DNA of 64,000 nt from Hymenobacter tibetensis (GCF_022827545.1 NZ_CP094672.1:55017-119016); one strand, 5' to 3'. Positions 53,156 to 62,726 are shown, counted from the stretch's first letter. Translations and numbers: made by a program. Notes: generated from the sequence alone by a model not told the origin.

Positions 53156-53786
53156 ATGTAGGATAAGACTTTCACAAAGCATACCACTACAATCGTCGCA
53201 TCAACATAGCGCCGCGTTGCGGAAGCAGGTATGTGCATTGCATTCCCGCTTCCTACAGGCAAGAAGGAGCCAGGGGGCTGGCATGAAGTAGGTCAGCTCA
53301 CTAGTGAAATGTACAATATGTTGTCTTTTCCGGTAGGAGGGAAGCGGCCAGAGCTGCTAGCCGTTTCACGCTACGTGTTGTTGGCGGGCACAAGTGGTGG
53401 TGTTTGTGAGGCGAAGCCGTGGTGGTGTTAAAGTTAGAGAGCAGGGAGTGCAACCTGAACAGGCAGGCATGTAACGAATCTTGGATTCAAAAAACCAGGT
53501 TATAGCTGGTTATGAGGCTGATACGTCTACACGTTGAATTGAATTATAGCCGTATTTTCAAACACGCGTTGTTATTGCACTAATTCTGTGAAAGCAGACC
53601 ATTGTGAAACCAGCATATCTGATTCGCAAGAAAGGCACACGAGTGTAAAATATTGATAATTAGCACCTAGTATCAAACAAAAACCCTGTTTTCTCAACAC
53701 CATGGTAGCTTCAACGAAATGGATAAATAGACGTTGAGTTAGTCAGGCGAGAAGATCTTGCTACGCACTCTATTGTTTATTCTGTC
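53156..53786. other. Intergenic, no gene seen
   Basis: About 630 bases. A 66-codon frame at 53231-53431 is not convincing. The last 300 bases are AT-rich and likely hold the promoter of the DUF892 gene. Confidence 0.5.
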
Positions 53787-54266
53787 ATGGATACCAACGA
53801 CCTCAAACAACTCATTCAAGATGGCTTAGCCGCGCAGCAAGCCGGTAGCCAAGTGGCCGCGAAAGCAACCGACGAAATCCTCAACGATGCCACGCATCCA
53901 GCCCTTAAGCAGGCGCTTGAGCAAGGCAACCAAACGGCCAAAGAATGGGCCAGCCGCATCGAGCGGGCAATTGCCGAAGTGGGCGGTGGAGAGAAACAAA
54001 ACAACGAAATCCTGGAAGCCCACTATGAAGTGAGCAAGCAGATTCGGGCAAAAGCTACAACCGATGCCGTACGTGACCTAGGCATCATTGCCAGCGGTCA
54101 ATTGGCTTTGCACTACTGGATTGCATCCTTCGGCACGGTAGCCTCGTACGCGGCTTCAGCTGGTTTCACCCAAACTGAGCAAGAGCTGAAAGCATCGGTA
54201 CAAGAAGCCAAACAGGCCGACGACCAACACACCGACATTGCCCAGCAGATTCTGGCTGCGCAATAA
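53787..54266 (+). CDS. DUF892 ferritin-like protein (YciE/YciF family)
   Basis: The 159-residue all-helical protein matches DUF892: LKQLIQDGLAAQQAGSQVA, ALKQALEQGNQTAKEWASRI, HYEVSKQI and a C-terminal helix with KQADDQHTDIAQQIL. Members have a ferritin-like four-helix fold and are stress-induced in other bacteria. It has its own strong terminator, so it is probably monocistronic. Confidence 0.85.
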   Translation: MDTNDLKQLIQDGLAAQQAGSQVAAKATDEILNDATHPALKQALEQGNQTAKEWASRIERAIAEVGGGEKQNNEILEAHYEVSKQIRAKATTDAVRDLGIIASGQLALHYWIASFGTVASYAASAGFTQTEQELKASVQEAKQADDQHTDIAQQILAAQ

Positions 54267-54302
54267 GCTGCTCTACCACCCAGTTCTACGCTGGTTAGTA
54301 AC

Positions 54303-54345
54303 GAAGCCTAGTCAGCCAGCGGCTGGCTAGGCTTCTCTGTTTGAA
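54303..54345 (+). terminator. Intrinsic terminator after DUF892 gene
   Basis: GAAGCCTAG (54303-54311) pairs with CTAGGCTTC (54327-54335), with an inner partial stem TCAGCC/GGCTGG. It is followed by TCTGTTTG and lies 36 bases after the stop. Confidence 0.75.
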
Positions 54346-54508
54346 TTGAAAGCTGCTACTCATCTCCCCGCAAGCACTTGACTTTATACCTATACACTCT
54401 ACCATAGGCATTTCAAACGGCTTTGCTGCTTGATAAGCAACTAGTTGCCTTCCATGACCTAATGAGTAGCTATAGCCAGCGCCTAATGGCTGCGGAAGCA
54501 CACTACTT

Positions 54509-55252
54509 CTACTTGAAAAGCTGAATGGTGTAGTCGCTCAGTTCCATGCCCCCGGCTTGGCCATGGCCGGGTATCAGCACTTTGGTTTTGGGGTAGGTCT
54601 GTTTGAGTTTGGTTACGGTCTGCGGCCACGCCTGAACGTTGGCATCTTCCAGGTTTCCTTTGCTGGCTCCCATTTCTTTGATCAGGCAGCCTCCGAACAG
54701 GACTTGCTCTTCGGGAAAGTAAGCTACGATGTTGTCTTTGGTATGTCCCTCGCCTAAAAAGTGAGCCACAACCTTTTTACGGCCAACCTTCAATTCCAAC
54801 CGATCCGTGAAGCCTTGTTGCGGTAAAGTCACCTTGTTTGCCGCGGCGAGTTGAATGGTTGGGTTGTGAGCCACAGAAGGAATACCCTTGGTATGAAACA
54901 CAGCCAAGCTTCCCAGGCAGTCGGCATGAAAATGAGTGGGAACAACCACTTTAACTTTCGCTTTCAGCTGGGTCTCAGTAAATGCCAATAGCTCAACAGA
55001 GGAACTATCATTTGCTGGCGTATCGAATACTATGGCTTCCCCTTCGTCAACCACAACAATGCCATTGCACTCTACTCGACCAAATGTGTTGGTTTGCAGC
55101 AAGGAAACGTGCTGATATACATGCGGAGAGACCTGCTTGATTGTAAGCACTTTCGACTGATACACTGTGATGTCCTTGGGCAGTTGGGCCGAGCGACAGC
55201 CTAGTACTAAAAACATAAGGCCATATAGGCAGTGCGCTACTTTAACGTTCAT
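54509..55252 (-). CDS. Subclass B1 metallo-beta-lactamase-like lipoprotein
   Basis: From the ATG at 55252 the protein has 247 residues; a longer frame starting at 55348 would bury the lipobox LMFLVLGC (Cys19). All zinc ligands of the B1 subclass are present: H107, H109 and D111 (THFHADC), H170 (GEGHTKDN), C189 (FGGCLIK) and H230 (IPGHG). The GNLEDANVQAWP segment is typical of BlaB/IND-like enzymes of Bacteroidota. B1 enzymes hydrolyse penicillins, cephalosporins and carbapenems in the periplasm; as a lipoprotein it should be membrane-anchored. No insertion sequence was seen next to it. Confidence 0.92.
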   Translation of the reverse strand: MNVKVAHCLYGLMFLVLGCRSAQLPKDITVYQSKVLTIKQVSPHVYQHVSLLQTNTFGRVECNGIVVVDEGEAIVFDTPANDSSSVELLAFTETQLKAKVKVVVPTHFHADCLGSLAVFHTKGIPSVAHNPTIQLAAANKVTLPQQGFTDRLELKVGRKKVVAHFLGEGHTKDNIVAYFPEEQVLFGGCLIKEMGASKGNLEDANVQAWPQTVTKLKQTYPKTKVLIPGHGQAGGMELSDYTIQLFK

Positions 55253-55480
55253 GGCTAAGTTCGTTTTGCATTTTGTCTGCCTGCCAAGTGAAACTGGGCC
55301 AGCGGGGCGGTTGTAGATGCACCTCGGGAAAAAGGTTGATAGGAACATACGCCGTATGCGTGTCTTTTCCTGTCACGCATACCCTAAACACGTCGGGCAA
55401 GTACGGTTCCCGACATTCACTTATCTGCACAACCATCACGCAACCTACCTCTATTGGCTTAGCGTAAATACGGCTACACT

Positions 55481-56449
55481 TTACAGCCCTAGTTCTTTTG
55501 CCGAATTATGCTGGCGCACGTTGTCGAGTCGAGTATACCGGCGAATCATGGCCGATGTCTTATGCTTGGTCTGGTTCATCACTTTGCTATCGTCGGCGCC
55601 GTTAAGCTTGGATACCGTCACGAACGAAGCGCGCAGGGAGTGAGCCGTAAACTGACTTCCTAAATACTGTTGCACAATCAGGTTGGTGTATTTCGTGGTC
55701 ATGCGCCGCGTAGTCAGCTGGTTGTTTTTGCGCATCGACACGAACACCGGACCTTCCGTGCGACTAAGCACCTTGAGCCAGGCTTGTAAGGAACGTATGG
55801 GGCAAAGCGCCGAATCGGGGGAGTAAAAGATTGCCTTTTCCTCGGCTTGCCCCAACTGGTTGGTTTTGCTTTGTTGCAAGGTTACCACCAATCCGTCCTC
55901 GTCAAAAGCCAGGTCCTCAATGTTGAGAGCTTCCAGTTCCGAACGTCGAAACGCCCCTGTAAAACCCAACAGCAACAAAGCTCGGTTCCGCAAGCCAGCG
56001 GGCACGCTCACGTCAATGCTTCTGATGGTGCGCTTGAAGTTGTCGAGGGTAAACGCCGGTGCCTGCTTTTGCCGCGTCTTGATTTCACGGGCAATGCCTT
56101 TAAGCAACACCTTGGTTTTCTTATCGGCCGTCGGCGATTCTAGACCAGCCAACTCATGCGCCTTTTTGATAGCGGCCGCATGCCGTTCAATAGTTGCAAA
56201 CTTTTTTCCCGTGTCGGCCAGTTCCGTTAAGAATCCTGCTAACGCTTCCACCGGTGTCGGCAAGGACGCTAGTTGATGCAACTGGCACCAGGTAGTGAAG
56301 CGCTTCCAGTCGCCAGCATAAGCACGCACCGTATTAGCTGCTCCGCGCAGCCCTGACTCAACATACCGTGAGGTCGACTCCACAAGATGCGCCGGTACCT
56401 GAACGGCCGTCGTCGATGAAGCAACAGAGAGTTGGGATTTGGTGGCCAT
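55481..56449 (-). CDS. Tyrosine recombinase/integrase
   Basis: The 322-residue protein has an N-terminal SAM-like core-binding domain (about residues 15-120) and a catalytic domain. Catalytic residues are visible: Arg in GAFRRSELEAL (168/169), HSLRASF (His270, Arg273), His296 in KHKTSA and Tyr305 in RRYTR. It resembles site-specific recombinases of plasmids and integrative elements. On a plasmid it may resolve multimers. An inverted repeat lies 60 bases upstream of its start. The divergent metallo-beta-lactamase gene is not obviously a cargo. Confidence 0.93.
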   Translation of the reverse strand: MATKSQLSVASSTTAVQVPAHLVESTSRYVESGLRGAANTVRAYAGDWKRFTTWCQLHQLASLPTPVEALAGFLTELADTGKKFATIERHAAAIKKAHELAGLESPTADKKTKVLLKGIAREIKTRQKQAPAFTLDNFKRTIRSIDVSVPAGLRNRALLLLGFTGAFRRSELEALNIEDLAFDEDGLVVTLQQSKTNQLGQAEEKAIFYSPDSALCPIRSLQAWLKVLSRTEGPVFVSMRKNNQLTTRRMTTKYTNLIVQQYLGSQFTAHSLRASFVTVSKLNGADDSKVMNQTKHKTSAMIRRYTRLDNVRQHNSAKELGL

Positions 56450-56507
56450 ATATATAAGGAGTAACGGAGCGAAAAGTAGTTGCTTTTCGTCTGGCTAATG
56501 TAAGGAA

Positions 56508-56536
56508 CGATAAGTAAATCTTATCAGTCCTTATCG
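56508..56536. repeat. Inverted repeat upstream of recombinase (possible site or operator)
   Basis: CGATAAG (56508-56514) and CTTATCG (56530-56536) are perfect inverted repeats, and an inner CTTATC (56520-56525) pairs with the same left arm at a 5-base spacing. It lies 58 bases upstream of the recombinase start and could be a core recombination site or its operator. Confidence 0.4.
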
Positions 56537-56648
56537 AACTCGAAAGAGCTCACACCCAACCACCGACGAGTTTAAGCAGTTGATGCAGGAAGACTCTAAC
56601 TAGGTGAGACGCACACCAGATACTACCCGGCGAAAGCGGTAATTTCGA

Positions 56649-56933
56649 GTTGTGTATCCGCTTACTCGTCCGCTTGCCCTTCCTGTTCATCAGTTCCAGC
56701 CTGACGAGGCCACTGGCAACCGTTCGTTTAACCTGGTGCGCTTGCACAAGGAGCGTATGCACGTGCCCTACATGATGCTGCCGCACCGTAAGGATTATTA
56801 TCTGCTGTTTTTTGTCTAGCACACCAGCGGCCGACACTAGGTGAATATGCCCCCCTACGAGCACCAGGATGATACGTTGTACTTCACAAATCCTTCCCAG
56901 ATCCTAGTCAACGAGGAGCTAGCCCCAGCGTAG
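56649..56933 (+). pseudogene. Broken AraC-family sensor-domain fragment
   Basis: In the frame containing 56682, the plus strand reads PVHQFQPDEATGN, FNLVRLHKE, PHRKDYYLLFFV, HTSGRH, then LYFTNPSQILVNEELAP, which is the N-terminal sensor domain of an AraC-type regulator. Two in-frame TAG stops interrupt it at 56817 and 56838, at positions where Glu and Trp are expected. The DNA-binding domain is missing. It is a decayed remnant. Confidence 0.75.
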
Positions 56934-57087
56934 GGCACCTATCTTTCGGCCAAGAGATGGGGTTGGACTTAAATCCCTGGTAACGATGAAGCACACGAAT
57001 AGTGCTTACCGGTCGAGTCGGAGGTTTTACCTGATTGTTTGACAACACCCACTGTTCACAGAATCGGTTTCGACTTTTTGCAGAGCG

Positions 57088-57139
57088 CAAAAAAAGCGCA
57101 AGGAATAAGCATCAAATCAATGAGCTTATTCCTTGCGCT
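57088..57139 (-). terminator. Intrinsic terminator of GH9 gene
   Basis: AGCGCAAGGAATAAGC (57095-57110) pairs perfectly with GCTTATTCCTTGCGCT (57124-57139), loop 13 bases. On the minus strand it is followed by a run of seven T. It lies 55 bases after the GH9 stop. Confidence 0.9.
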
Positions 57140-57193
57140 AACCTGCGAACAGGTTCAAGCAGTAGCTACTCACTAGCTAGCTCTACATTCTGT

Positions 57194-59722
57194 TTATTTC
57201 ACCAAGTTTTTAAAGGCCGAGCCAAAAATTAAATATTGGGTATTGCCGCCAATCGTTCCCTCATTTTGTCCCCAGAAAAATGGCCAGTCGTCATAGTTTT
57301 CGAAGTGGTCCGGTTTTCTGAACAATAAGCCTGGCGCAACATTGCCCGGAATAAAGGAGAAGTCAGCCCGGTTGTTGCCGTAAAAGACTGCTTTGGGGCG
57401 AGTAGCCCCCACCGTTGCCACCAACGAAAAATTATGGTACGGATGGCAGCCATATAACCAGTTGGCTGCCTTATATGCGTGACTCTCGTCGATGATTTCG
57501 GGGAAATATTTGCTAGCAAAGCAGATGGTCGTACCAAAGTTCGTCACGTCTCCGCTACCCGCCCAGTTGCCAAGACCGATAGGTACGCCGTAAGGGTTGT
57601 CCTTTTCAAGCCCGCTCAAATACGTGTTGTACTTTACAACGTAGGGCCGTAGCTTTTCTTTGAAGGCTGCATCCAGATGCGGTACCGCATCTAAGGCCGT
57701 CAGAAGGAAGATATTAACATTACGGTCGAGGGCTGGCCACAACAATTGTTGGAATCTATCAACGTATTGTTTCTCACCAGTGGAGACATACAACTGAAGA
57801 TTCGTGGCAATATCGGCTCGTGCGCGCCTGCCTAAACTATCTTGCGGCCGGCTGGCAAGTAGTTCGGTTGATTCTTTCAACAGTCTTTTGGACTGTTTCA
57901 ATGCCCTGGCTGAAAGGTCATCGTTGTATCCCTTGAGCGCCCGGCTTGCAGCAGCAAACATGGTTGCTGCATCGAGGTCGAGGCTGGGATTACGGCTTGT
58001 AAATGCCCACAAGTCATCTTTAACGCCACTTGATCGTCCGTCATTGGCTACTTCGTAAGGGCCTAGTTTGGGATTATATGGAAGGCCATCTGTTAAGGAA
58101 GCTGCGTCACCGAGATGGTGGTAATTGTCAAGCACCGAGTTGGAGAGCGTTTGGGTCATGTGGCCAACAATCTCTGCCTGAGCTACCAGGTTCAGGGTTC
58201 CGTGCTCGATAAACTGCAAGACGTCTGGCGTTCCATCAGGTCGGTGAAGATCAACATAGCGTTGCTTCTGGTCGACAAAGGTCTGGTCGCGTACTGGCTT
58301 AAATGACTCCCACGTCCGGACGAAGTTTTGCACTACGCTAATATTCGACCCGGTTTCAATATCAAAATCCCCCGCATCAAAGAAACCACCCACGTTCAAC
58401 CCAGGAATCAATTCGAGGGCTTTGTATTTGGTATCGGTGGTTGGCCCTTGCGCATGAAGGTCGAAGTGGTCGGTGTTAGGTGGAGCTTGGCGATACCCTT
58501 CTTTGAAGGGCTCGCCATGCCACATTCTGTACGCCTCATTTACCGACATATGATCCATGTGTATCGGGATCCATACGTCACTAGTGGCATCCGTTATCTT
58601 GTCGTAGACGTTGTTCTGTATTAAGAAATTGTTTGTTTTAACATTGCCGTACTGGATATAATATATACCGGGAGTTTTAACAGAAGAGAAATCGAATTTC
58701 ACATAGTTGTATTTATAATAATTACCCCAAGGTGTGATACGGCCGCTAAATACTTTGGTAGCTTGGCCGTCGTCGCCGATTTTATATAAAGTTGAATTTG
58801 CCTGTGGTTTGTCTTTTTTGTCGAGTTCAATAACCGCCACTTTTGGTTGCGAAGGCAGATAGCCCACTTGAGAGAAACCAATATTTGGTTCTCGTAGCCA
58901 ATTAGGAATAGCGTTTGGTTCGATTGTCCAAGTCAACACCTTGCCTGTTTTCCCTGCCGGTAGCAAACTGCGCACTACAAACCAGCCATTTTGGGCCAGC
59001 ATGCGCCCGTCGAAAAGCATAAGATCGGCCTCCGGCGAAGTGATTTTCACCAGTCGTGCAGGGTCGTCAGGTGCCAGCAAGAACGTACGGCCGGTTTCCA
59101 GAGGAAGCGGATCAATATATCGGCCAGTTCCTCGGTCGTCGGCCGTTTTGTACCCCTTGTATTGCTTTGGTTTTTCACTGTTCGGCCGCGTAACGTTGTT
59201 CCCTACTACATAGCGCGGGAACCGGTTGTACCGCCCATCCATCAGATAGGCCTTCTGCCAATATTGAGAAGGTAAAAACTCGAGATTAAAGCCGGCACTT
59301 CCTTCCAGAGCTTTAGGAACCGGTTTATCCAAGTAAACGGCTATTTCAACGCCCTTACCTTTTGCCGTAACCACTACGCGCGAGTCGAAATTGTACTCTT
59401 CATACCTCAGCGCAGCCTCAACGGTTTTCGAGGCACGGTTTACTTTTCGGTCTGATATTTTAGGAACAAGATCCCACTGCTCTGGTGTGTTGGACAGTCT
59501 CACCGCGCCACCTTGCACTGTTCTGACGCCATGGTGAATCAGTTCTATCCCGGCGTTCTTCTCATCGTTGAAACCTCCGTTGAAAAGGTTGTTATACACC
59601 AGGACATTGACGCCTTGCGTTTCGAAATACTCTAGACTATTAAGTTTCAACTCTTGTCCTAAAGCACAATTGACTGATACCAATAGTAGTACGACAAGGG
59701 ATAAAATTTTTCGGTTTTTCAT
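57194..59722 (-). CDS. GH9-family glycoside hydrolase (cellulase-like), secreted
   Basis: From the ATG at 59722 the protein has 842 residues with a signal peptide (LSLVVLLLVSVNCALGQ). An N-terminal region of about 270 residues precedes a cellulase Ig-like domain (about 280-370, starting NIGFSQVGYLPSQPKVA). The (alpha/alpha)6 GH9 domain has the catalytic aspartates in GGFFDAGDFD and the acid Glu in WGQNEGTIGGN. YGCHPYHNFSLVATVGA replaces the usual GxNP motif. The long N-terminal domain and changed motif suggest specificity other than plain cellulose. No partner gene is adjacent. Confidence 0.88.
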   Translation of the reverse strand: MKNRKILSLVVLLLVSVNCALGQELKLNSLEYFETQGVNVLVYNNLFNGGFNDEKNAGIELIHHGVRTVQGGAVRLSNTPEQWDLVPKISDRKVNRASKTVEAALRYEEYNFDSRVVVTAKGKGVEIAVYLDKPVPKALEGSAGFNLEFLPSQYWQKAYLMDGRYNRFPRYVVGNNVTRPNSEKPKQYKGYKTADDRGTGRYIDPLPLETGRTFLLAPDDPARLVKITSPEADLMLFDGRMLAQNGWFVVRSLLPAGKTGKVLTWTIEPNAIPNWLREPNIGFSQVGYLPSQPKVAVIELDKKDKPQANSTLYKIGDDGQATKVFSGRITPWGNYYKYNYVKFDFSSVKTPGIYYIQYGNVKTNNFLIQNNVYDKITDATSDVWIPIHMDHMSVNEAYRMWHGEPFKEGYRQAPPNTDHFDLHAQGPTTDTKYKALELIPGLNVGGFFDAGDFDIETGSNISVVQNFVRTWESFKPVRDQTFVDQKQRYVDLHRPDGTPDVLQFIEHGTLNLVAQAEIVGHMTQTLSNSVLDNYHHLGDAASLTDGLPYNPKLGPYEVANDGRSSGVKDDLWAFTSRNPSLDLDAATMFAAASRALKGYNDDLSARALKQSKRLLKESTELLASRPQDSLGRRARADIATNLQLYVSTGEKQYVDRFQQLLWPALDRNVNIFLLTALDAVPHLDAAFKEKLRPYVVKYNTYLSGLEKDNPYGVPIGLGNWAGSGDVTNFGTTICFASKYFPEIIDESHAYKAANWLYGCHPYHNFSLVATVGATRPKAVFYGNNRADFSFIPGNVAPGLLFRKPDHFENYDDWPFFWGQNEGTIGGNTQYLIFGSAFKNLVK

Positions 59723-60600
59723 GGTTATCAAAAAGATGACGGTGATTTAAAGCGAGGAAGTGGTCCTTTCTCGCTTTGCCTCAAGTATTGCTTAGGAAAT
59801 GCGTGAGATGACTTCAGAAAATTGAATTACAAACCTTATCACCCCCTTTTGTACCGAGTCCTTTATATGGCATTGCTATCTGGCAGAACCGAGAGTTTGA
59901 ATCGTCACCTAACGTAAATCAACTTCTCGGACACTCCCTTAAATAAGGCTCCTTGTTTCAAAGTGATGAGAATAGAGTAAGCTAGATTATCCCCTCACCT
60001 CTTCTTTCGAACAGGGAAAGAGGGCAAATGACCTCACAGCGACATCTTCCCCAAGGGCTGGAGTAAGCGAAATGATGCTAGTAATGGCCATACGCGGCCC
60101 TTCATTCGATGGCGGGCGTAGTCCCTGTCGGGGAAAGCTCCAGGCCGTAGCGGCCAGTTGAGAGTGAAGGCGATACATAAAAGGGGGAATTACAGACTAG
60201 GGTGAGGCTGGTAAGGTAGCCAATACGCGAGGAAGGGCGCAAGCCAGCAAGAGCGATTCATTCGATGCGAACGGCAGGAACAAAGGCTCGTGTTTTGAAC
60301 AATCAGGAGAAGCTGGGGGAACTCCTGCGTTTGCAAACTGCACGCATGGGGCACTGAGGTGGTCAGCTAAAAACGGCCAGTTTGAAGGCGTGAGGTAAGG
60401 ATCAGAATATCATGAGATGTTGCACCTTGACTACATCCTCGATCTGTTTGCCCTAGAGTTGCCGTTATGGCAAGCAGGGTGTTTGTGTGAAACGCACTGA
60501 ATCAAACTGTAGTACGGGGCCATTCCCGTCTCACTGATAGAACACAACGCGGCCGACGCCAGTGCGTACTTGTTGAGGTACATCACGTAGAACCATTCCA
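59723..60600. other. Long intergenic region with structured, possibly intron-derived sequence
   Basis: About 880 bases without a protein gene. From about 59990 to 60420 the plus strand is rich in small inverted repeats, for example GGAG/CTCC and TGCGT/ACGCA around 60309-60350, and has the look of the ribozyme part of a bacterial group II intron. No reverse transcriptase gene is present, so it would be a fragment. This assignment is tentative. Confidence 0.3.
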
Positions 60601-61626
60601 ATGGGGCAAGCAGCATCCTACGCTTTGCAAACCGGTGACCTCGCGCCGGACGGTGTGTTACCCGACGGTTCCCGGTTGTTCGCGTTGCGTGGCCAGCCTG
60701 TCATCCTGGCGTTTGCACCCGACGAGTGGAATCCGACGCACGCCCACCAAAGTGCCTTATTCGCGCGTTTATCGCGGGAGTTTGGCAGCGGGGCCGCTTT
60801 CATCGATACGGCAGCCGAAACGTGGCATTCGCTGGACTGCCGCGGGACCCTGGCCGCGCAGTTTGGCGTGGCCGGGCAGCGTGCGCTGTTCCTGCTCGAT
60901 GAGGACGGCGTGGTGCGCTGGAAAACAGTGGTGGCCTCTGGCCAGGAGTTGCGGCCCGGCCAAATACTGGAAGCTCTGGAGGCCTTGAATGCCTCACCCG
61001 CTGCTGGTAGTGAGCAAGTATTGGGCGGAGGACTCTCGCGGCGCACCTTTGTTACGGCTACCCTCGCGGCGACGGCCTTGCTGCTACTGCCCGGCTGCGG
61101 CAGCAGTTCTTCTGATCTACACTCCTCGGGTGCGGACCCGGCGGCAGTTGAGCGCGGCGACAGCGTAGCCGTGGCACTTACCATTAATGGCCAGCCCCAC
61201 CGGCTACAGCTGGACCCACGCGTGGCCCTGTTGGATGTCCTGCGGGAAAACCTGCACCTGACTGGCACCAAAAAAGGCTGCGACCACGGCCAGTGTGGTG
61301 CCTGCACCGTGCACCTTGATGGGCAGAGTGCTCTTTCGTGCCTAACGCTGGCCGTGATGGCGCAGGGCAAGGAAATTACCACCATCGAAGGGCTAGCGAA
61401 AGAAGAAGCGCTGCACCCCATGCAGGCGGCTTTTCTCCAGCACGATGCTTTTCAGTGCGGCTACTGCACCCCTGGTCAGATTATGGCGGCCACGGCTTTG
61501 CTCCAAGACCCGCACACCCCCACCGGCTCCGCCGTTGAACTGCGGGAAGCCATGAGTGGCAACCTGTGCCGCTGCGCAGCTTACCCCAACATCATCGCCG
61601 CCATTCAGGCCGTCCAGCGGGCGTAA
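60601..61626 (+). CDS. 2Fe-2S subunit of a molybdenum hydroxylase with an N-terminal redoxin-like domain
   Basis: The 341-residue protein is a fusion. Residues 1-130 look like a peroxiredoxin/redoxin fold (GDLAPDGVLPDG, LFLLDEDGVVRW), but the usual peroxidatic Cys position reads EWNPTHAHQ, so it is degenerate. A twin-arginine-like segment follows at 146-166 (SRRTFVTATLAATALLLLPGC). The C-terminal part is a xanthine-dehydrogenase-type 2Fe-2S protein with GCDHGQCGACTVHLDG, QCGYCTPGQI and NLCRCAAYPNI. It transfers electrons from the Mo site to FAD. It begins a three-gene operon resembling PaoABC aldehyde oxidoreductase. Confidence 0.88.
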   Translation: MGQAASYALQTGDLAPDGVLPDGSRLFALRGQPVILAFAPDEWNPTHAHQSALFARLSREFGSGAAFIDTAAETWHSLDCRGTLAAQFGVAGQRALFLLDEDGVVRWKTVVASGQELRPGQILEALEALNASPAAGSEQVLGGGLSRRTFVTATLAATALLLLPGCGSSSSDLHSSGADPAAVERGDSVAVALTINGQPHRLQLDPRVALLDVLRENLHLTGTKKGCDHGQCGACTVHLDGQSALSCLTLAVMAQGKEITTIEGLAKEEALHPMQAAFLQHDAFQCGYCTPGQIMAATALLQDPHTPTGSAVELREAMSGNLCRCAAYPNIIAAIQAVQRA

Positions 61627-61640
61627 CGCCGACTTCGCCT

Positions 61641-62693
61641 ATGCATCCTTTTCAGTACCAACGCGCCGAGAGTATAGCCCAGGCCGTGGCCACCGTCGCC
61701 AAGACCCCCACCGCCACGTTCATTGCTGGTGGTACCTCGCACGTCGATTTGATGAAAGAACACGTCCACCAGCCCAGCCTGCTAGTGGACGTGTCGGCTC
61801 TGCCGCTCAAGCAGATTACCGCGTTCGAGGGTGGGCTGCGCATTGGCGCGGGCGTTTCCAATACTGCCGCCGCTTACTACCCCACCATCCAGCAACAGTA
61901 CGCGGCCGTAAGTGAGGCGCTACTGGCGGGAGCCTCGGTGCAGATTCGTAACATGGCCTCTATGGCCGGTAACCCCCTACAGCGCACCCGCTGCCCCTAC
62001 TTCCGCGACCCTACGCAGGCATGCAATAAGCGCGAACCTGGCAGCGGGTGCGCGGCTATCGGCGGCTACAACCACGTGCACGCCGTGTTTGGGGCTTCTA
62101 CCGCCTGCGTCGCCACCCATCCCAGCGACCTGGCTGTGGCGTTGGCCGCGCTTGATGCGCGCGTGCAAACAACTGGCCCCCGCGGCCCGCGCACCATTGC
62201 CTTTCCCGAGCTGCACCGCCTGCCAGGCGACACGCCCCACCTCGACACGGTGCTCACGCACGGGGAACTGATTACTAGCATCGACTTACCAGCTTTCACG
62301 GGCCGCTCGCACTACCTGAAAGTACGGGAACGGGCCTCTTACGCCTACGCGCTAGTGTCGTGCGCCGTAGCGCTGGAAATGGACGGCCCAACGATTCGTC
62401 GGGCGCGGCTGGCGCTGGGTGGCGTAGCGCACAAGCCCTGGCGGCTACCGGCAATCGAAGCCATGCTCGTGGGGCAGCAGCCCACTGAAAAACTGTTTCG
62501 CACGGCCGCCCAAGCGGCCTTTGCCGACGCTAAACCGCTAGAGCATAACACCTATAAAATCCCGATGGGCCGCAACTTACTAGAACGCGCGCTGCTGGAA
62601 ACTAGCGGCCTACGGCCGCTGCACGGCCCGGCCGGCACTGCTTTCGCGGCTAGTGTCGGGGGCGTGGCCGGTGAGATGGCCGTGCCCCGTTAA
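61641..62693 (+). CDS. FAD-binding subunit of a molybdenum hydroxylase (PaoB-like)
   Basis: The start is the ATG at 61641, 14 bases after the previous stop, giving 350 residues. FAD-binding motifs include FIAGGTSHVDLMK and GAGVSNTAA. The insertion TRCPYFRDPTQACNKREPG followed by SGCAA matches the 4Fe-4S-binding insertion of PaoB-type subunits, and THPSDLAVALAALDA follows. The C-terminal CO-dehydrogenase flavoprotein domain is complete. It sits between the 2Fe-2S and Mo-binding subunits, as in PaoABC. Confidence 0.9.
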   Translation: MHPFQYQRAESIAQAVATVAKTPTATFIAGGTSHVDLMKEHVHQPSLLVDVSALPLKQITAFEGGLRIGAGVSNTAAAYYPTIQQQYAAVSEALLAGASVQIRNMASMAGNPLQRTRCPYFRDPTQACNKREPGSGCAAIGGYNHVHAVFGASTACVATHPSDLAVALAALDARVQTTGPRGPRTIAFPELHRLPGDTPHLDTVLTHGELITSIDLPAFTGRSHYLKVRERASYAYALVSCAVALEMDGPTIRRARLALGGVAHKPWRLPAIEAMLVGQQPTEKLFRTAAQAAFADAKPLEHNTYKIPMGRNLLERALLETSGLRPLHGPAGTAFAASVGGVAGEMAVPR

Positions 62694-62726
62694 CTCCTCC
62701 CATCCATTACCTTCTCTTCTCTACTG

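Noticed and set aside
53231..53431. 66-codon frame between GH127/146 and DUF892 genes
   Set aside because: No recognisable motif or ribosome-binding context.
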